DNA of 64,000 bases from Solen grandis (GCA_021229015.1 CM037781.1:65150839-65214838); one strand, 5' to 3'; counted from the first letter of the stretch, positions 21,256 through 30,490 are shown. Notes: generated by a model from the sequence alone, not told the origin. Made by a program: numbers and translations.

Positions 21256-21392
21256 TTTAACACACAATGTTGGCATGGAGGAATTGTTACTCAGGATCAA
21301 ATCTCGCACAGAGTAATGACAAGATACCACAAAGGGAGGGATCGGGAGGGCATTTGATTCCTTCAACAGAATATGACTACATAGAATCCTTA

Positions 21393-21470
21393 ACAAACGT
21401 CAACTTTCAAGGTAAGTCTAGTTTGTTTGGGGGATTCTTTTACGTCATACTATTTCGGTATCAAATGAGA
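21393..21470. repeat. DIRS internal complementary region
   Basis: Joins a 44-base copy complementary to one outer end (21393-21436), a 3-base gap (CTT) and a 31-base copy complementary to the other outer end (21440-21470 against 25759-25789). It therefore looks like the head-to-tail junction of a circular intermediate, as known for DIRS1. It lies downstream of the recombinase stop, the usual place. Confidence 0.9.
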
Positions 21471-21542
21471 TTTCAAAGCATAAAACAATTCTTCCTTGCC
21501 TAAAAAGACAACAAATAAATGTTACCTGAATGATTGTGGTAT

Positions 21543-22313
21543 TTACTGTAATGCAGCTCCTTGAAACAGACTGTCATGTGGAGCCTCTAAAGGTTTGTCA
21601 TAAAATCTTGAGAAGGTTTTGTCAGTAGCCCAACCAGCAACTTTCATGATTTCTGTTATGGGCACACCAGACTGCTTGACCTTGGATGTAACTGCACTTC
21701 TAGTACTATGTGAACTGAATTTCTCAACATCAATTCCTGAGTTTTTCATAACTAATTTTATCCATCTGCTTACTGTAGTGGATGCCACATGTCTGTATGG
21801 CTTTATATAGCTTAAAATTAATCTCATTTCAGTGCCACGTAATAGCTCTGTTCTTTTGAGATATTCAGACAAAGTTGTATATACACAAATTTCCCTGTCT
21901 GGGAAATATTTCAAGAACTTTGCAGTCGAGGAAACTCGACCTTTCCTACATTGCTTCAACAACCCACAATAAAATAACTTGTATGACTCCTTGTCATGTT
22001 CCATATTTTCTATGGTTAAAAAGGCAATAGACTGGCAGCGACTTGCTTGAGACAAAGCAATCAACATAACTAATTTAAAAGATAACAACTTTAAGTTCAA
22101 TGATTCCACTGGTGACAGTGTTTTGAGATATCTTACTACTTTTGAAAGATCCCAGGTATCTGAATACTTGGGTTTAGTTGGCCTTAAATTATATACCCCA
22201 GATAGAAATCTGACTACAAGGGGATGACAGCCAACAACATAACCGTCTTGTTTAGCACATAAACTAGATAAAGAACTTCTTGCAGTGTTCAAAGTTTCAT
22301 AACTTAAACCCAA
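21543..22313 (-). pseudogene. DIRS tyrosine recombinase, catalytic domain
   Basis: About 255 codons encoding the catalytic half of a tyrosine recombinase, the enzyme that integrates the circular DNA of DIRS elements. All expected residues are visible: first Arg at residue 92 (SQASRCQSIAFL), His202 and Arg205 in SSHSTRSAV, Trp228 in AGWATDKTFSRFYDK and the nucleophile Tyr238. The N-terminal core-binding part is in another frame (22304-22560), so a one-base loss near 22315 separates the halves. The frame ends at a stop 70 bp before the internal complementary region. The domain itself reads as intact, unlike the reverse transcriptase. Confidence 0.88.
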
Positions 22314-22560
22314 ATCATCAAGAATTCAATTACACATTCAATAGGGGCTTGAAATGAATCAATTTTCCTTTTACCACAGAACGAAATCCATCTGTTAATG
22401 TATGTGGCATATTGCTTTTGGGTGTATTTACGCCAAGATGCCATGATGATGTCGATAGACTTTTCTGGTAATTTTCTGACTTTATAGGATCTCCGGATAT
22501 GCGACATAGCATTAAATGTAGTTTGTTGACAAGAGGATGACTTGTCTGAATCTGAGGCAA
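22304..22560 (-). pseudogene. DIRS tyrosine recombinase, N-terminal core-binding part
   Basis: Reads SYKVRKLPEKSIDIIMASWR then KYTQKQYATYINRWISFCGK, the helical core-binding start of a tyrosine recombinase, in the frame that ends with a stop at 22304. The next conserved block (LSYETLNTARSSLSSL) is in the frame of the catalytic part, so the two need a single-base insertion to join. It overlaps the end of the RNase H/methyltransferase-like frame by about 230 bp. Overlap of these two frames is usual in DIRS elements, so the recombinase would be made from its own start or by frameshifting. Confidence 0.75.
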
Positions 22561-22980
22561 TGTTAAAGTTCTGTGATCCACTTTGATGATGAAAGGGTCG
22601 TGGGTAATCATCTCTAAGATGCTTGTGTAAAGATTCTGAGATATCCAGAATGGTGCCACCAGAGCGTCTGCATGGTCCTCCCTGACCCTCTGCAGGACAC
22701 GTCCTGTCAGACTGAAAGGTGCAAAACAATAAATGTATTTACCAGACCAATTCACAGAAAAAGCATCAATTGCCTCAGCTTCTGGATCTGGCATCCAGGA
22801 GACAAAACGATCAATCTGTTTGTTCAATCTGGTGGCAAACATGTCAATTTCTGGCATACCAAAGGCATTCACGGCACATGAAAAAATATCAGGACTCAAT
22901 TTCCATTCAATATTATCATTGAAGTTTCTTGAGCTAAAATCAGCCTCATTCTCAAGGCCCGGGACATAAGTAGCAGAGAG
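22330..22980 (-). pseudogene. DIRS RNase H tail and methyltransferase-like region
   Basis: Continues the reverse transcriptase/RNase H frame directly after the amber codon at 22981-22983. It starts LSATYVPGLENEADFSSR, which carries the last RNase H aspartate. Then comes GMPEIDMFATRLNKQIDRFV, SWMPDPEAEAIDAFSVNWS and the block YCFAPFSL. In related elements this position holds a region described as an adenine-methyltransferase-like domain with a PPF/PPY motif; here it reads APF, so the first proline is lost. Whether such a domain is catalytic in DIRS elements is uncertain. The frame ends at 22330. Confidence 0.7.
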
Positions 22981-24021
22981 CTAGATATTCTTTTCAATGG
23001 TCCATAACCAAATTTGTCTTGCCAATGTGTTCAATGCTTCAATTTTTCCACCCATATTCTGGCTATATGCGATAGCACAAGTATTATCAGAACGAATCTG
23101 AACATGACAGTTAGAGAATTTTTTACAAAAAGGTTGAACAGCATATCTAATGGCCAAAAGTTCCAGAAAATTAATATGGTTTTGGGCCTCTTGCATATCC
23201 CATCTGCCACCAATATGGACCTTATTTAAAACTGCACCCCAACCTGAAGTGCTTGCATCAGATGTGATAATGAAATCTGCATTACCATAAGAAATATGTA
23301 TTTCTTGCTTGTGTAAACCTTTTATCCACCAAGAAAGTTCATGTCTTATTCCACAAGTTATAAGCATGTAAGATTCAAAATCCCATGCATTCTGTTGCAA
23401 AGCTAAGACTTTAGCCCACTCTGTATGTCTGTAGAATAAAGGTCCATATTCAACAGCAGAAAAGGAGGATACCAAAAGACCCAAAACTCTTGCTACCTCT
23501 CTTATTTTAGCCCTGCTCTGTCTATGTAAATCTGTGCATGCTTGGACAACTTTTTCCACCTTATTTAGAGGAAGAGTGACTACCATTTTCTCAGAGTCAA
23601 TATCATTACCTAAGAAAGTAATTTTCTTTGTTGGGATTAAAACTGACTTATCTTCATTTACCAAAAATCCCAAATCAGTCATTAATGAGACTGTGTCTGA
23701 TACATTTTTCTCACACTCTGTATATGTGTCTCCCATTAAAAGAAAATCGTCAATGTAACCTGAATTTTTATGTCCAAGCATTCGCAAAGATGCATAGACT
23801 GGTTTCATGAGTTTCGTGAATTGCCTTGGAGCACATGAAATACCATTTGGTAAGGCTTTGTACTGGTAGAGTTTGTCATTATGTAAAAAACGCAGTTTTA
23901 CTCTATCTTCCTCAGCTATGGGAACACTATAGTACCCATGACGTATAGCAGTACTTGCAAAAAACATATTTGGTTTAACTAACTTTAAAGCCGATTCAAA
24001 TGTTTCCATCTTGGTATTCAA
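22981..24021 (-). pseudogene. DIRS reverse transcriptase and RNase H (disabled)
   Basis: About 345 codons. Residues 1-135 cover reverse transcriptase palm motifs: ASTAIRHGYYSVPI (motif A), LPNGISCAPRQFTKLM (motif B) and YIDDFLLMGD (motif C, YIDD at 89-92). Motif A has Ala25 (codon GCT) where a catalytic Asp is expected, so polymerase activity should be lost. RNase H follows with SDAS (Asp255), LEL (Glu287) and SDN (Asp312). The frame ends in an amber TAG at 22981-22983 and resumes in frame beyond it with the last RNase H motif. The true N-terminus lies in another frame (24018-24379); the apparent Met start is not real. Confidence 0.88.
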
Positions 24022-24379
24022 TGTACTGATTAAGTTCTTTAAGGTTTAAAATCATTCTATACTCATTGCCTTTTTCAGGTACTAAGAAAATGGAAGATAT
24101 AAATTCATTTGGATGATGTTCAACCTGCTCTAAAACCTGCATATGTATCAACTTTACTATCTCTGCAGTTATAAATTCACTTTCTTTTCCAGAAAATTTG
24201 CTTCTGTAACAATGGGAATTTGTTGGATTAACTCCCTCAATGAACTCAATGTGGCAGTGTTGAACAATATCCAAAATGACTTCATCAGAAGTTATTTTTC
24301 TCCAATTATCTACATAAAAACGTAGCCTACCAGCACGAAACTCACTCACCTCTATTGCTTCTTCTGTGCTTTGGTTTTT
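24018..24379 (-). pseudogene. DIRS reverse transcriptase N-terminus (frameshifted)
   Basis: Encodes the entry of a DIRS reverse transcriptase: AGRLRFYVDNWRKITSDE, FIEGVNPTNSHCYRSKF, VEHHPNEFISSIFLVPEKG and YRMILNLKELNQYIEY. The next conserved block (KMETFESALKL) is in a different frame. A loss of one or four bases near 24017 breaks the enzyme. The region is in the same frame as Gag, from which it is separated by a single TAA at 24380-24382. No ATG precedes it, so expression would have used readthrough, re-initiation or splicing. Confidence 0.82.
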
Positions 24380-25447
24380 TTATAGGCTTGACGTAGCAGG
24401 TACAGCCTCACTGCGCACTGCAGAATAACTTGGTCTACGTCCACGGCCTCTTGAAGAGTAAGGACCAGGTCTTCCTCTTCTCCCTCGCATAAAACCTCTT
24501 GTGGGTCCACCTCCACCCCTGCCAACTGTCTTCCCCATACGATTCATGGTATGGATCTCTCTAACATTATTATTAACGTCAGTGTCATCACCATACAATA
24601 AGTCTGTGTAAGGCAAGGATGCTGATGCAAGGTAGTGATATTTAGAGTCCAGATCATTTTTATGAAGCTCCTTACGCCTGACATTTATCATTTTGAATGC
24701 ATGTCCTAACAAGGCTATTGCAGTTGTACCGAGCTCCAAGTGTTCAGATTCCAAATCACCCAGCTTAGCAACTAGTTGAACAACACTCATAGTAGCTTTG
24801 AGAATTGTAGTCTGTAAATTAGACAATTTATTGTCATCTGCTTGTGTCCAACTTTTGAGGAGTCTCCAAATACCTTGGTTAACTCTAGTTTTAACAAGGG
24901 AGTCACAATTCACAGGCCTGTGAATTTCCTTGCATATTTCATCACATTTATCATCTGACAAGCCATTTTTAATTGAACTATTCACTAGATTAGCGAGGTC
25001 AGGATGTATGGCTTCGCCTGTGATTTCTCCCTGAGTAAATTTGTCTGATAGCATTTTGAACACAGACTTCGGTTCCGAGAAGTTCTCAGTTTTCGAGGGT
25101 GCGGAAGACGACGAATCGTCAATGAACTGTTCCTCGCAAGTCTGGTCATCATACTGCTCTTCATAATCATCGTAATACATGTGGTCTGAATTCATATGGC
25201 TAAATACCTGTTCTATACGTTCATCTTGTTTGTTCAGTCGTTCATTTTGAGCTACGACATTTTCATTCATTACTCGTAGCACTTCAAGCACCTCTTGGAT
25301 GCTGGGGTCCTTATTGGTTTCTTTAGAGGACGAAGCTTTTGGTAACGGTTTCTTTGAGGAACCGCTTGCAACGGCCGAAGCCGTTTGTGATTTAGGAAGC
25401 GGCAAAGGCGTACTTGCCTTTTGAATCTGCACCTCCTTGTCCGCCAT
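24380..25447 (-). CDS. DIRS Gag-like protein (intact)
   Basis: A 355-residue frame from ATG at 25447-25445 to TAA at 24380-24382. The N-terminus is rich in Ser, Pro and Lys. Residues of about 48-85 (SIQEVLEVLRVMNENVVAQN onward) look like a coiled coil, followed by an acidic DDYEEQYDDQ patch. The middle, about 125-285, is the helical part typical of DIRS Gag (KSVFKMLSDKFTQGE, HPDLANLVNSSIKNGL). The C-terminus is a Gly/Arg-rich tail (GRGGGGPTRGF, GRRGRPGPYSSRGRGRR), a likely nucleic-acid-binding region. No CCHC knuckle is seen. It should package the element's RNA. No break is visible, in contrast to pol. Confidence 0.85.
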   Translation of the reverse strand: MADKEVQIQKASTPLPLPKSQTASAVASGSSKKPLPKASSSKETNKDPSIQEVLEVLRVMNENVVAQNERLNKQDERIEQVFSHMNSDHMYYDDYEEQYDDQTCEEQFIDDSSSSAPSKTENFSEPKSVFKMLSDKFTQGEITGEAIHPDLANLVNSSIKNGLSDDKCDEICKEIHRPVNCDSLVKTRVNQGIWRLLKSWTQADDNKLSNLQTTILKATMSVVQLVAKLGDLESEHLELGTTAIALLGHAFKMINVRRKELHKNDLDSKYHYLASASLPYTDLLYGDDTDVNNNVREIHTMNRMGKTVGRGGGGPTRGFMRGRRGRPGPYSSRGRGRRPSYSAVRSEAVPATSSL

Positions 25448-25727
25448 TTTTAAATATCAACAAGCCACGCGGACCGTGAACCGTTCCGATGTCGGACAAT
25501 GTCGTAAAAATTAATTTACGATATAATAATCTTCCAAACTATAACTAATACTAATATTAGCTATAAATGGTTATATTTGCCGAAACAAATATAATTAGCT
25601 ACCTAAATAGCTAAATTAAAGTCTATGATATTCCGAAGAATATGTCTATAAATAGACTAGACCTACAGGTCACCTTGTAACTCGAGCAGGTAAAATATCA
25701 ACCCGCTCTCAGTGAGAAACAAGTGTG

Positions 25728-25766
25728 TACTGACGAATACTACATGGTCACGTGTGCATCTCATTT
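25728..25766. repeat. DIRS inverted terminal repeat, right in window
   Basis: Thirty-nine bases (TACTGACGAATACTACATGG onward), exact reverse complement of 21217-21255. Confidence 0.93.
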
Positions 25767-25789
25767 GATACCGAAATAGTATGACGTAA
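25759..25789. repeat. DIRS 5' outer end, mirrored in the internal complementary region
   Basis: Thirty-one bases (TCTCATTTGATACCGAAATA onward) complementary to 21440-21470. The match ends at GACGTAA, which sets the element's 5' edge within a few bases. Confidence 0.88.
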
Positions 25790-25790
25790 T

Positions 25791-26247
25791 ATAATTAAAA
25801 TTTGCATTGGTACCTAGCATAAAAGCTTGATCACAATATAAAACCAGGAGGCATTTTTTTCTTATAAATTAAAGAATCTGTTACGAATTCAACTCGTTTT
25901 TCGTAACTGAAGCCTGTATTACGTATATTTGACAGAGTGATGATTGTATGTTAGCATACTACAACCAACAGTATTAGTTATGTTATTTAAAAATATTTTC
26001 TAAAGTGACCGGAACATTTATTAGGTAATTGACGTGTACTCTGCTTCTCTAAATACATATTCTTCAATATGGCCATAGTCGCTTTACAATAGATACCCCT
26101 CGGTAGAATTCTATGTTAAACCTTGATATATTCTGACACCAAAACGCAAACAAATGTTATTAGTTTATTCAATGCGATATGATAGTCAAAGTAACTGAGC
26201 ATAGTAATTGATCTGTGAAACTTATTGTAGAAAATTCTTTTGTTAGG
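25791..26247. other. No gene seen
   Basis: AT-rich flank between the DIRS element and the foldback element. No recognisable feature. Confidence 0.4.
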
Positions 26248-26710
26248 TATGGTGGCATATTTCTACCAGCCACTTATCCACTTAGCTATGTTGAAACTTT
26301 TCTGAAAAATTGTCACATATTCGGTTAGTATCTGGCTAGTAGCAAATTTTCAAGTTATCTACTTAGGTATCATAACAGGACTAAACTGTCTGTTAGTGCC
26401 CACTACTGCCAATCACATATTCACTTATTTTAACTGGATACCATGCCTTTTTCCAGATAATTATGTGAAAAAATGCTTGTTATCCACATAATTTAACTGA
26501 CTAACTTGAAAAAAGGCGAGATATCCAGTTAACTTACGTGAATATATGGCTGGCAGTAGTGGGCACTAACAGGCAGTTTTGTTCTGTTAAGATACCTAAG
26601 AGGATAACACGAAAGTTTTCTACTTGCCAGATACTAACTATGTGACAATTTTTCAGAAAAGTTTTGACATAGCTAAGTGAATAAGTGACTGGCAGAAATA
26701 TGCCACCATA
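26248..26710. mobile_element. Long foldback (inverted-repeat) element, TA-flanked
   Basis: Two arms of about 200 bp are inverted copies. Left begins TATGGTGGCATATTTCTACC and right ends GCAGAAATATGCCACCATA. Other paired blocks are CTTTTCTGAAAAATTGTCAC with GTGACAATTTTTCAGAAAAG, and AGTGCCCACTACTGCCA with TGGCAGTAGTGGGCACT. The loop is about 26430-26500. TA at both edges fits a TA target, as used by Tc1/mariner-type elements. No coding capacity. Confidence 0.88.
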
Positions 26711-28967
26711 GTTCGGCTATTGATATAACCAATTTCTTTGCAATATCTATTCATACAATGCTATTGCCTACTTTAACATCCGCTATTAACAAGTAGAACA
26801 TATTAAATTGGCTGCTGTATTTTGTCTCTGTGGCAATGTTCCAGCTAATGGAAAGTGTACTCCGGTGGGAATAAAGATACTCATCCGAAAATTGGCATGT
26901 AACTGCCTGTCCAATTCAATTTTGTCATAACCGTGTTTAACAATTTAAACGTCCTAGTTGTAACTGAGAACAAAAGTCTTATGTTGAACAAGTCTGACTG
27001 GTTAATGTCTACATCCGTTTGCCGTTAGTCGTCAGTAATTCTTTAAAGAACATTTACTTAACCATTGGACCAATTTTGTTAAACCATTACAAGGAAATCC
27101 ATGACTTGGCCATCCTTCAATGTTCTTCAAATAATTCAATTTCTGGAAGTAATGTCTAAAGGAACAGAAAGAAAACCTTTAGTGAAATATAAAAAAAATC
27201 CCATATTGTTTTCCAGATTTAAAATTATTTAACGTAGGCTTAAAAGCATTTACTTTTCGAGAAAAAAAGTTATATCAATCAACAAATCTGATTTGATTTT
27301 TTTTTTTACCAGCGATCGGAATTTTTGCAAAAAGCAAAAATAACAGATGTAATATTAAAATACCGTTCTCGCCGCGTTCATGTATAGTGCTAGCAAACAG
27401 CGTTCGGGTTATCTTGACACCATCAGGCATGATTAACTAATCGTCGCATTTTAGTTTTTTTTACAAAAAAAGGGCGTGCTTATATTCTCGAGGAAAGAAA
27501 CGGAGAACATAAATTTGTTGAAACATTTGCATTTTTTATACATTTAGACATGTCAGAATTTGAGGGCTTTTTTTATTTCGAGTAATAAAAAACTCAATTA
27601 AAGGACATACTGAAAACAAATATCTGTTTTTTTTTAATTATCTTCCTATTGGAGTTATAAGCATGGTATATAAAGCGATATAATTAAATACTGTTGTCAA
27701 ATTATGTGTTTTTATGTTTAACGTTCTTCAAAGAATTCAGATAGCAATGCCACTAGAAAGAAAACAGTCGTGAAAAAAGTTTATCTTCAAAATATTAGAC
27801 AGATTTATACATGTTTATACGCACATACATTTTTGGGAAATTCTCTAACAAGATTTCTCAAATTAGTCTTTTATAAATCCGAACACACTAGTATGTGTAC
27901 GTTTATGTAAAAAAATTTGAGCATAGCCACTATTGAAAATAATTTAGCGGAGGCTCTCTATCACGACATTAAAAATTACCTGTCTTCTAAAACTATCCTT
28001 AGTTTGTCATCATGCTAGCTATCTATAATCTTCATTGTCATCCGTTCATAATCTATTCGTCTATTCATAAATAAAATGAATATAACACAATGTACTTTAT
28101 TTAATCATAGAAACATCGGAATGACCAGTAATTGAATTATTATTAAATAATGAGTATTTAAATATTATAATAATAAGATATGATAAAAATAAGATAAAAT
28201 TAGATACATGTATATTAAATTTATATTGTGTCAAGAATTTAAATCTTTGCATTAACTATCGAGATACGAGTATTTCTAGTCAACTTAGGTCATAGTTCGG
28301 ATCACAATATTGAAGACATTAAATGATATGGTATGTCGCAAGGAATGTTACTATGGTCAGTTTTCACACCATAAGCTTCACTTCAAATCTGCTAAATAAC
28401 TGCATCAAATATTAGATGTCCAAATTCATGCTGTCATACAGTTTATCTGTACGCATATATTTATTTTAGCATAACATATATTTCAGGTGTTTGGTGTCAA
28501 TTGCACCTATTTTTCCGAAAGTCTAACTTCGCTTTGATGGACATAGTTTTGACATGTGCAACTTCTGCAAACAATAAAGATAATTATTATACATACAATC
28601 TAGATCCTTCGATTTTGTCTTTATTTTATTCATTTCACTGCTGATAACAATTCTTTTATATTGGTCAATTAATTCGTTCTCCTCTCAAATAACTCTTAAT
28701 TATCCATGAAAACGAAAACCGACTCTAACATAGCGTATTTTACATCGCTTCGACTCCATTTTTAACAAACTAAGGACCGAAAATACCCCGCTGTGTACGG
28801 TAAAACAAAATTATTTAAAAACACCGTGATGTTTTTTTTTTCTATCAAAACTGACTATTTCTTTTATTTAATTCAATAATAATTATCTGACTTTTGTTGA
28901 AAAAAGAATATTACCATTGTGTTCATTTGTGTACATTTCTTTAAGCATTTTGAAATTTAATACGAAG
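26711..28967. other. AT-rich DNA, no gene seen
   Basis: Long AT-rich stretch with small T runs and an AT-rich low-complexity zone at about 28130-28220. One acceptor-like TTTTTTACCAG ends near 27314 and is followed by a 24-codon open frame, too weak to annotate. Confidence 0.4.
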
Positions 28968-28980
28968 TGATTCTGTCAAG

Positions 28981-29016
28981 ATTCGAGGCTACCCGTCTGG
29001 GGAAATAAATCAAACA
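28981..29016 (+). other. Candidate exon (first of a phase-matched pair)
   Basis: Reads IRGYPSGEINQT in frame and ends at ACA followed by GTAAGT (29017-29022), a consensus donor. Possible acceptors are GATTCTGTCAAG ending at 28980 or AATACGAAG ending at 28966; an in-frame TGA lies further upstream. G+C is above the local level. It joins in phase, across a 112-bp intron, to the exon at 29129. Confidence 0.35.
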
Positions 29017-29066
29017 GTAAGTGTATATTTTTTTCAATCATGGTTTAAAGGCGAGTAAAAGCATAT

Positions 29067-29128
29067 AAAAATACTTACTCTTTGTTTTTTTTCTGTTTTT
29101 TTTTTTTTGTTTTTTTTTTTTTTTTCAG
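29067..29128. repeat. T-rich tract ending in CAG
   Basis: About 60 bases, mostly T, ending TTTTTCAG at 29128. Either a strong polypyrimidine tract of a 3' splice site or plain low complexity. Confidence 0.7.
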
Positions 29129-29194
29129 GAAGATGCAATTTCATCGAGGGAACTTCGAAAAAAGATTCTAACAATTGGCATGGCCATGAGATAG
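29129..29194 (+). other. Candidate terminal exon (second of a phase-matched pair)
   Basis: Follows a very strong acceptor (T tract plus CAG). In the phase left by the donor at 29017 it reads EDAISSRELRKKILTIGMAM and one more residue, then TAG. The composition looks like a real protein end, but I do not recognise it. A caution: the first bases (GGAAGATGCAATTT, 29128-29141) recur inverted at 29227-29240, so the segment could instead be a tiny inverted-repeat element. Confidence 0.35.
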
Positions 29195-29241
29195 TATAAA
29201 ATTTCCAACCTTCAGTCAATAAAAAAAAATTGCATCTTCCA

Positions 29242-29569
29242 CAAAAGCGAACAAATATCCTTTAATATTTTACCTTTCTACTTTATCCTTATGTTCAACA
29301 TTTGAATATTGTAAAGATATTCAAAATAGAACATTAAATCGGTAAATAATTATCTGACGGTAAGCTTGGAATATTGCAATTATTGTTATTTTAATTGTCA
29401 CTCCTGCTTTTGTATACTTTCGAGTTTCATTGGGCATCACTTAATCAAATCACAAGTCATCAAAAACGCATATAAGTGATAACACCTATACTTTGAAATG
29501 ATTACTAGATTTCAGACTCGGAGACAAATTTGCGATCTATGTTACACGTCAAACACTAATCGTGATAGA
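29242..29569. other. No gene seen
   Basis: AT-rich spacer between the candidate exon and the LINE fragment. Confidence 0.4.
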
Positions 29570-30490
29570 AATGGCACGTACTAATTAACACGACCAAATC
29601 AAAATGTGTTCATTTCAGGCAAAATCAATCTGCACGTGCTGAGTTCAAGTCCAAAGTTGGTGATAATTTCTTAGATACTGTCGAACATTATAAATACCTG
29701 GGAGAAACTTTTGACGAAAAAAATAAGTATATAAACAATTGTTACATTTTATCAAACGCTGCTGGTCGTGCACTTGGCGCTTTGATAAATAAAATCCATG
29801 ATATAAAAGATACTGGTCTTAGCACATATGAGAAACTTTTTAACAGTTGTGTTACTCCTATTCTTGAAAACGGTGCCTCATTCTGGGTTTTTCAATCTTT
29901 CCAAAGCTTAGACAATGTATGTCATCGTGCTTTAAGGTACTATTTGGAATCCATATATTTGCACCAACAATAGCATTATACGGAAACTCTGGGTGGGTCC
30001 CCAGTGTGTATAAACGAAAATTAACAATTCTACGATTTGTGAACAGACGCTTGTTGATAGATGATAACAGATTAACAAACAAAAAAATTCTTGCATGATT
30101 ATGATAAATGTCGTAAAAAATGATCCAGTGATGTAAAGCATATTCTGTGTAATTTAATTATTGAACATATGTTTCATTCCAAATTGCCTATTGATTTATC
30201 ATATGCAAGTGATCATATAAAAATACTCTTTCGGGGAGAAATGGCTGAGTGAATTTTAGACTGCAAATAAACTGCACACATACAGACTTTTTAAAAACTC
30301 TTTCAAAAGGAAAGACTACTTGTCACTTCATTTGAGAAATATAAACGGTCACTACTTTGCCAATTCCGTTTTCCGTTTCGTTAGAGAAGCTCTGAACAAT
30401 AGAATATGCTGTTTGTGTAACAGTAATGAAGTTGAAGATGAAATTATTATATACATAAAACGAGTACACTGTAAACATTGTTACAGTTTA
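29570..30490 (+). pseudogene. LINE ORF2 C-terminal fragment (reverse transcriptase thumb and C-terminus)
   Basis: A 5'-truncated, decayed non-LTR retrotransposon. One frame (about 29580-29945) reads TTKSKCVHFR, EHYKYLGETFDEKNKY, AGRALGALINKIHD and YEKLFNSCVTPILENGASFW, the usual blocks that follow the reverse transcriptase palm. After a frameshift near 29940 it continues GIHIFAPTIALYGNSGWVPS and ILRFVNRRLLIDDNRLTNK. From about 30280 comes LHTYRLFKNSFKRKDYLSL, and then RICCLCNSNEVEDE, the C-terminal Cys cluster. The catalytic palm is absent. At least two frameshifts and several stops separate the blocks. Confidence 0.78.

Larger units (their letters stand above)
21173..25790 (-). mobile_element. 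DIRS1-type tyrosine-recombinase retrotransposon, complete in outline
   Basis: A 4.6-kb element on the minus strand. In its own direction it carries the 5' inverted repeat, Gag, reverse transcriptase, RNase H, a methyltransferase-like stretch, tyrosine recombinase, the internal complementary region and the 3' inverted repeat. Known DIRS elements copy RNA into DNA, form a circle whose ends are templated by the internal complementary region, and integrate with a tyrosine recombinase, leaving no target duplication. Here AAT sits at both outer edges (21173 and 25788). Gag is intact and pol is broken in at least three places, so the copy is probably immobile by itself. Confidence 0.92.

Noticed and set aside
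22672..22969. Plus-strand frames inside the DIRS element
   Set aside because: Shadows of the RNase H and methyltransferase-like coding strand.
24376..24386. A AAA AAC slippery site for -1 frameshifting between Gag and pol
   Set aside because: Gag and pol are already in the same frame here, and the heptamer lies just after the stop, so it would not be reached before termination.
21173..25790. LTR retrotransposon or retrovirus-like element
   Set aside because: No direct long terminal repeats, no aspartic protease, no DDE integrase; inverted ends plus tyrosine recombinase identify DIRS.
26420..26520. Transposase gene inside the foldback element
   Set aside because: The loop is too short and has no open frame.
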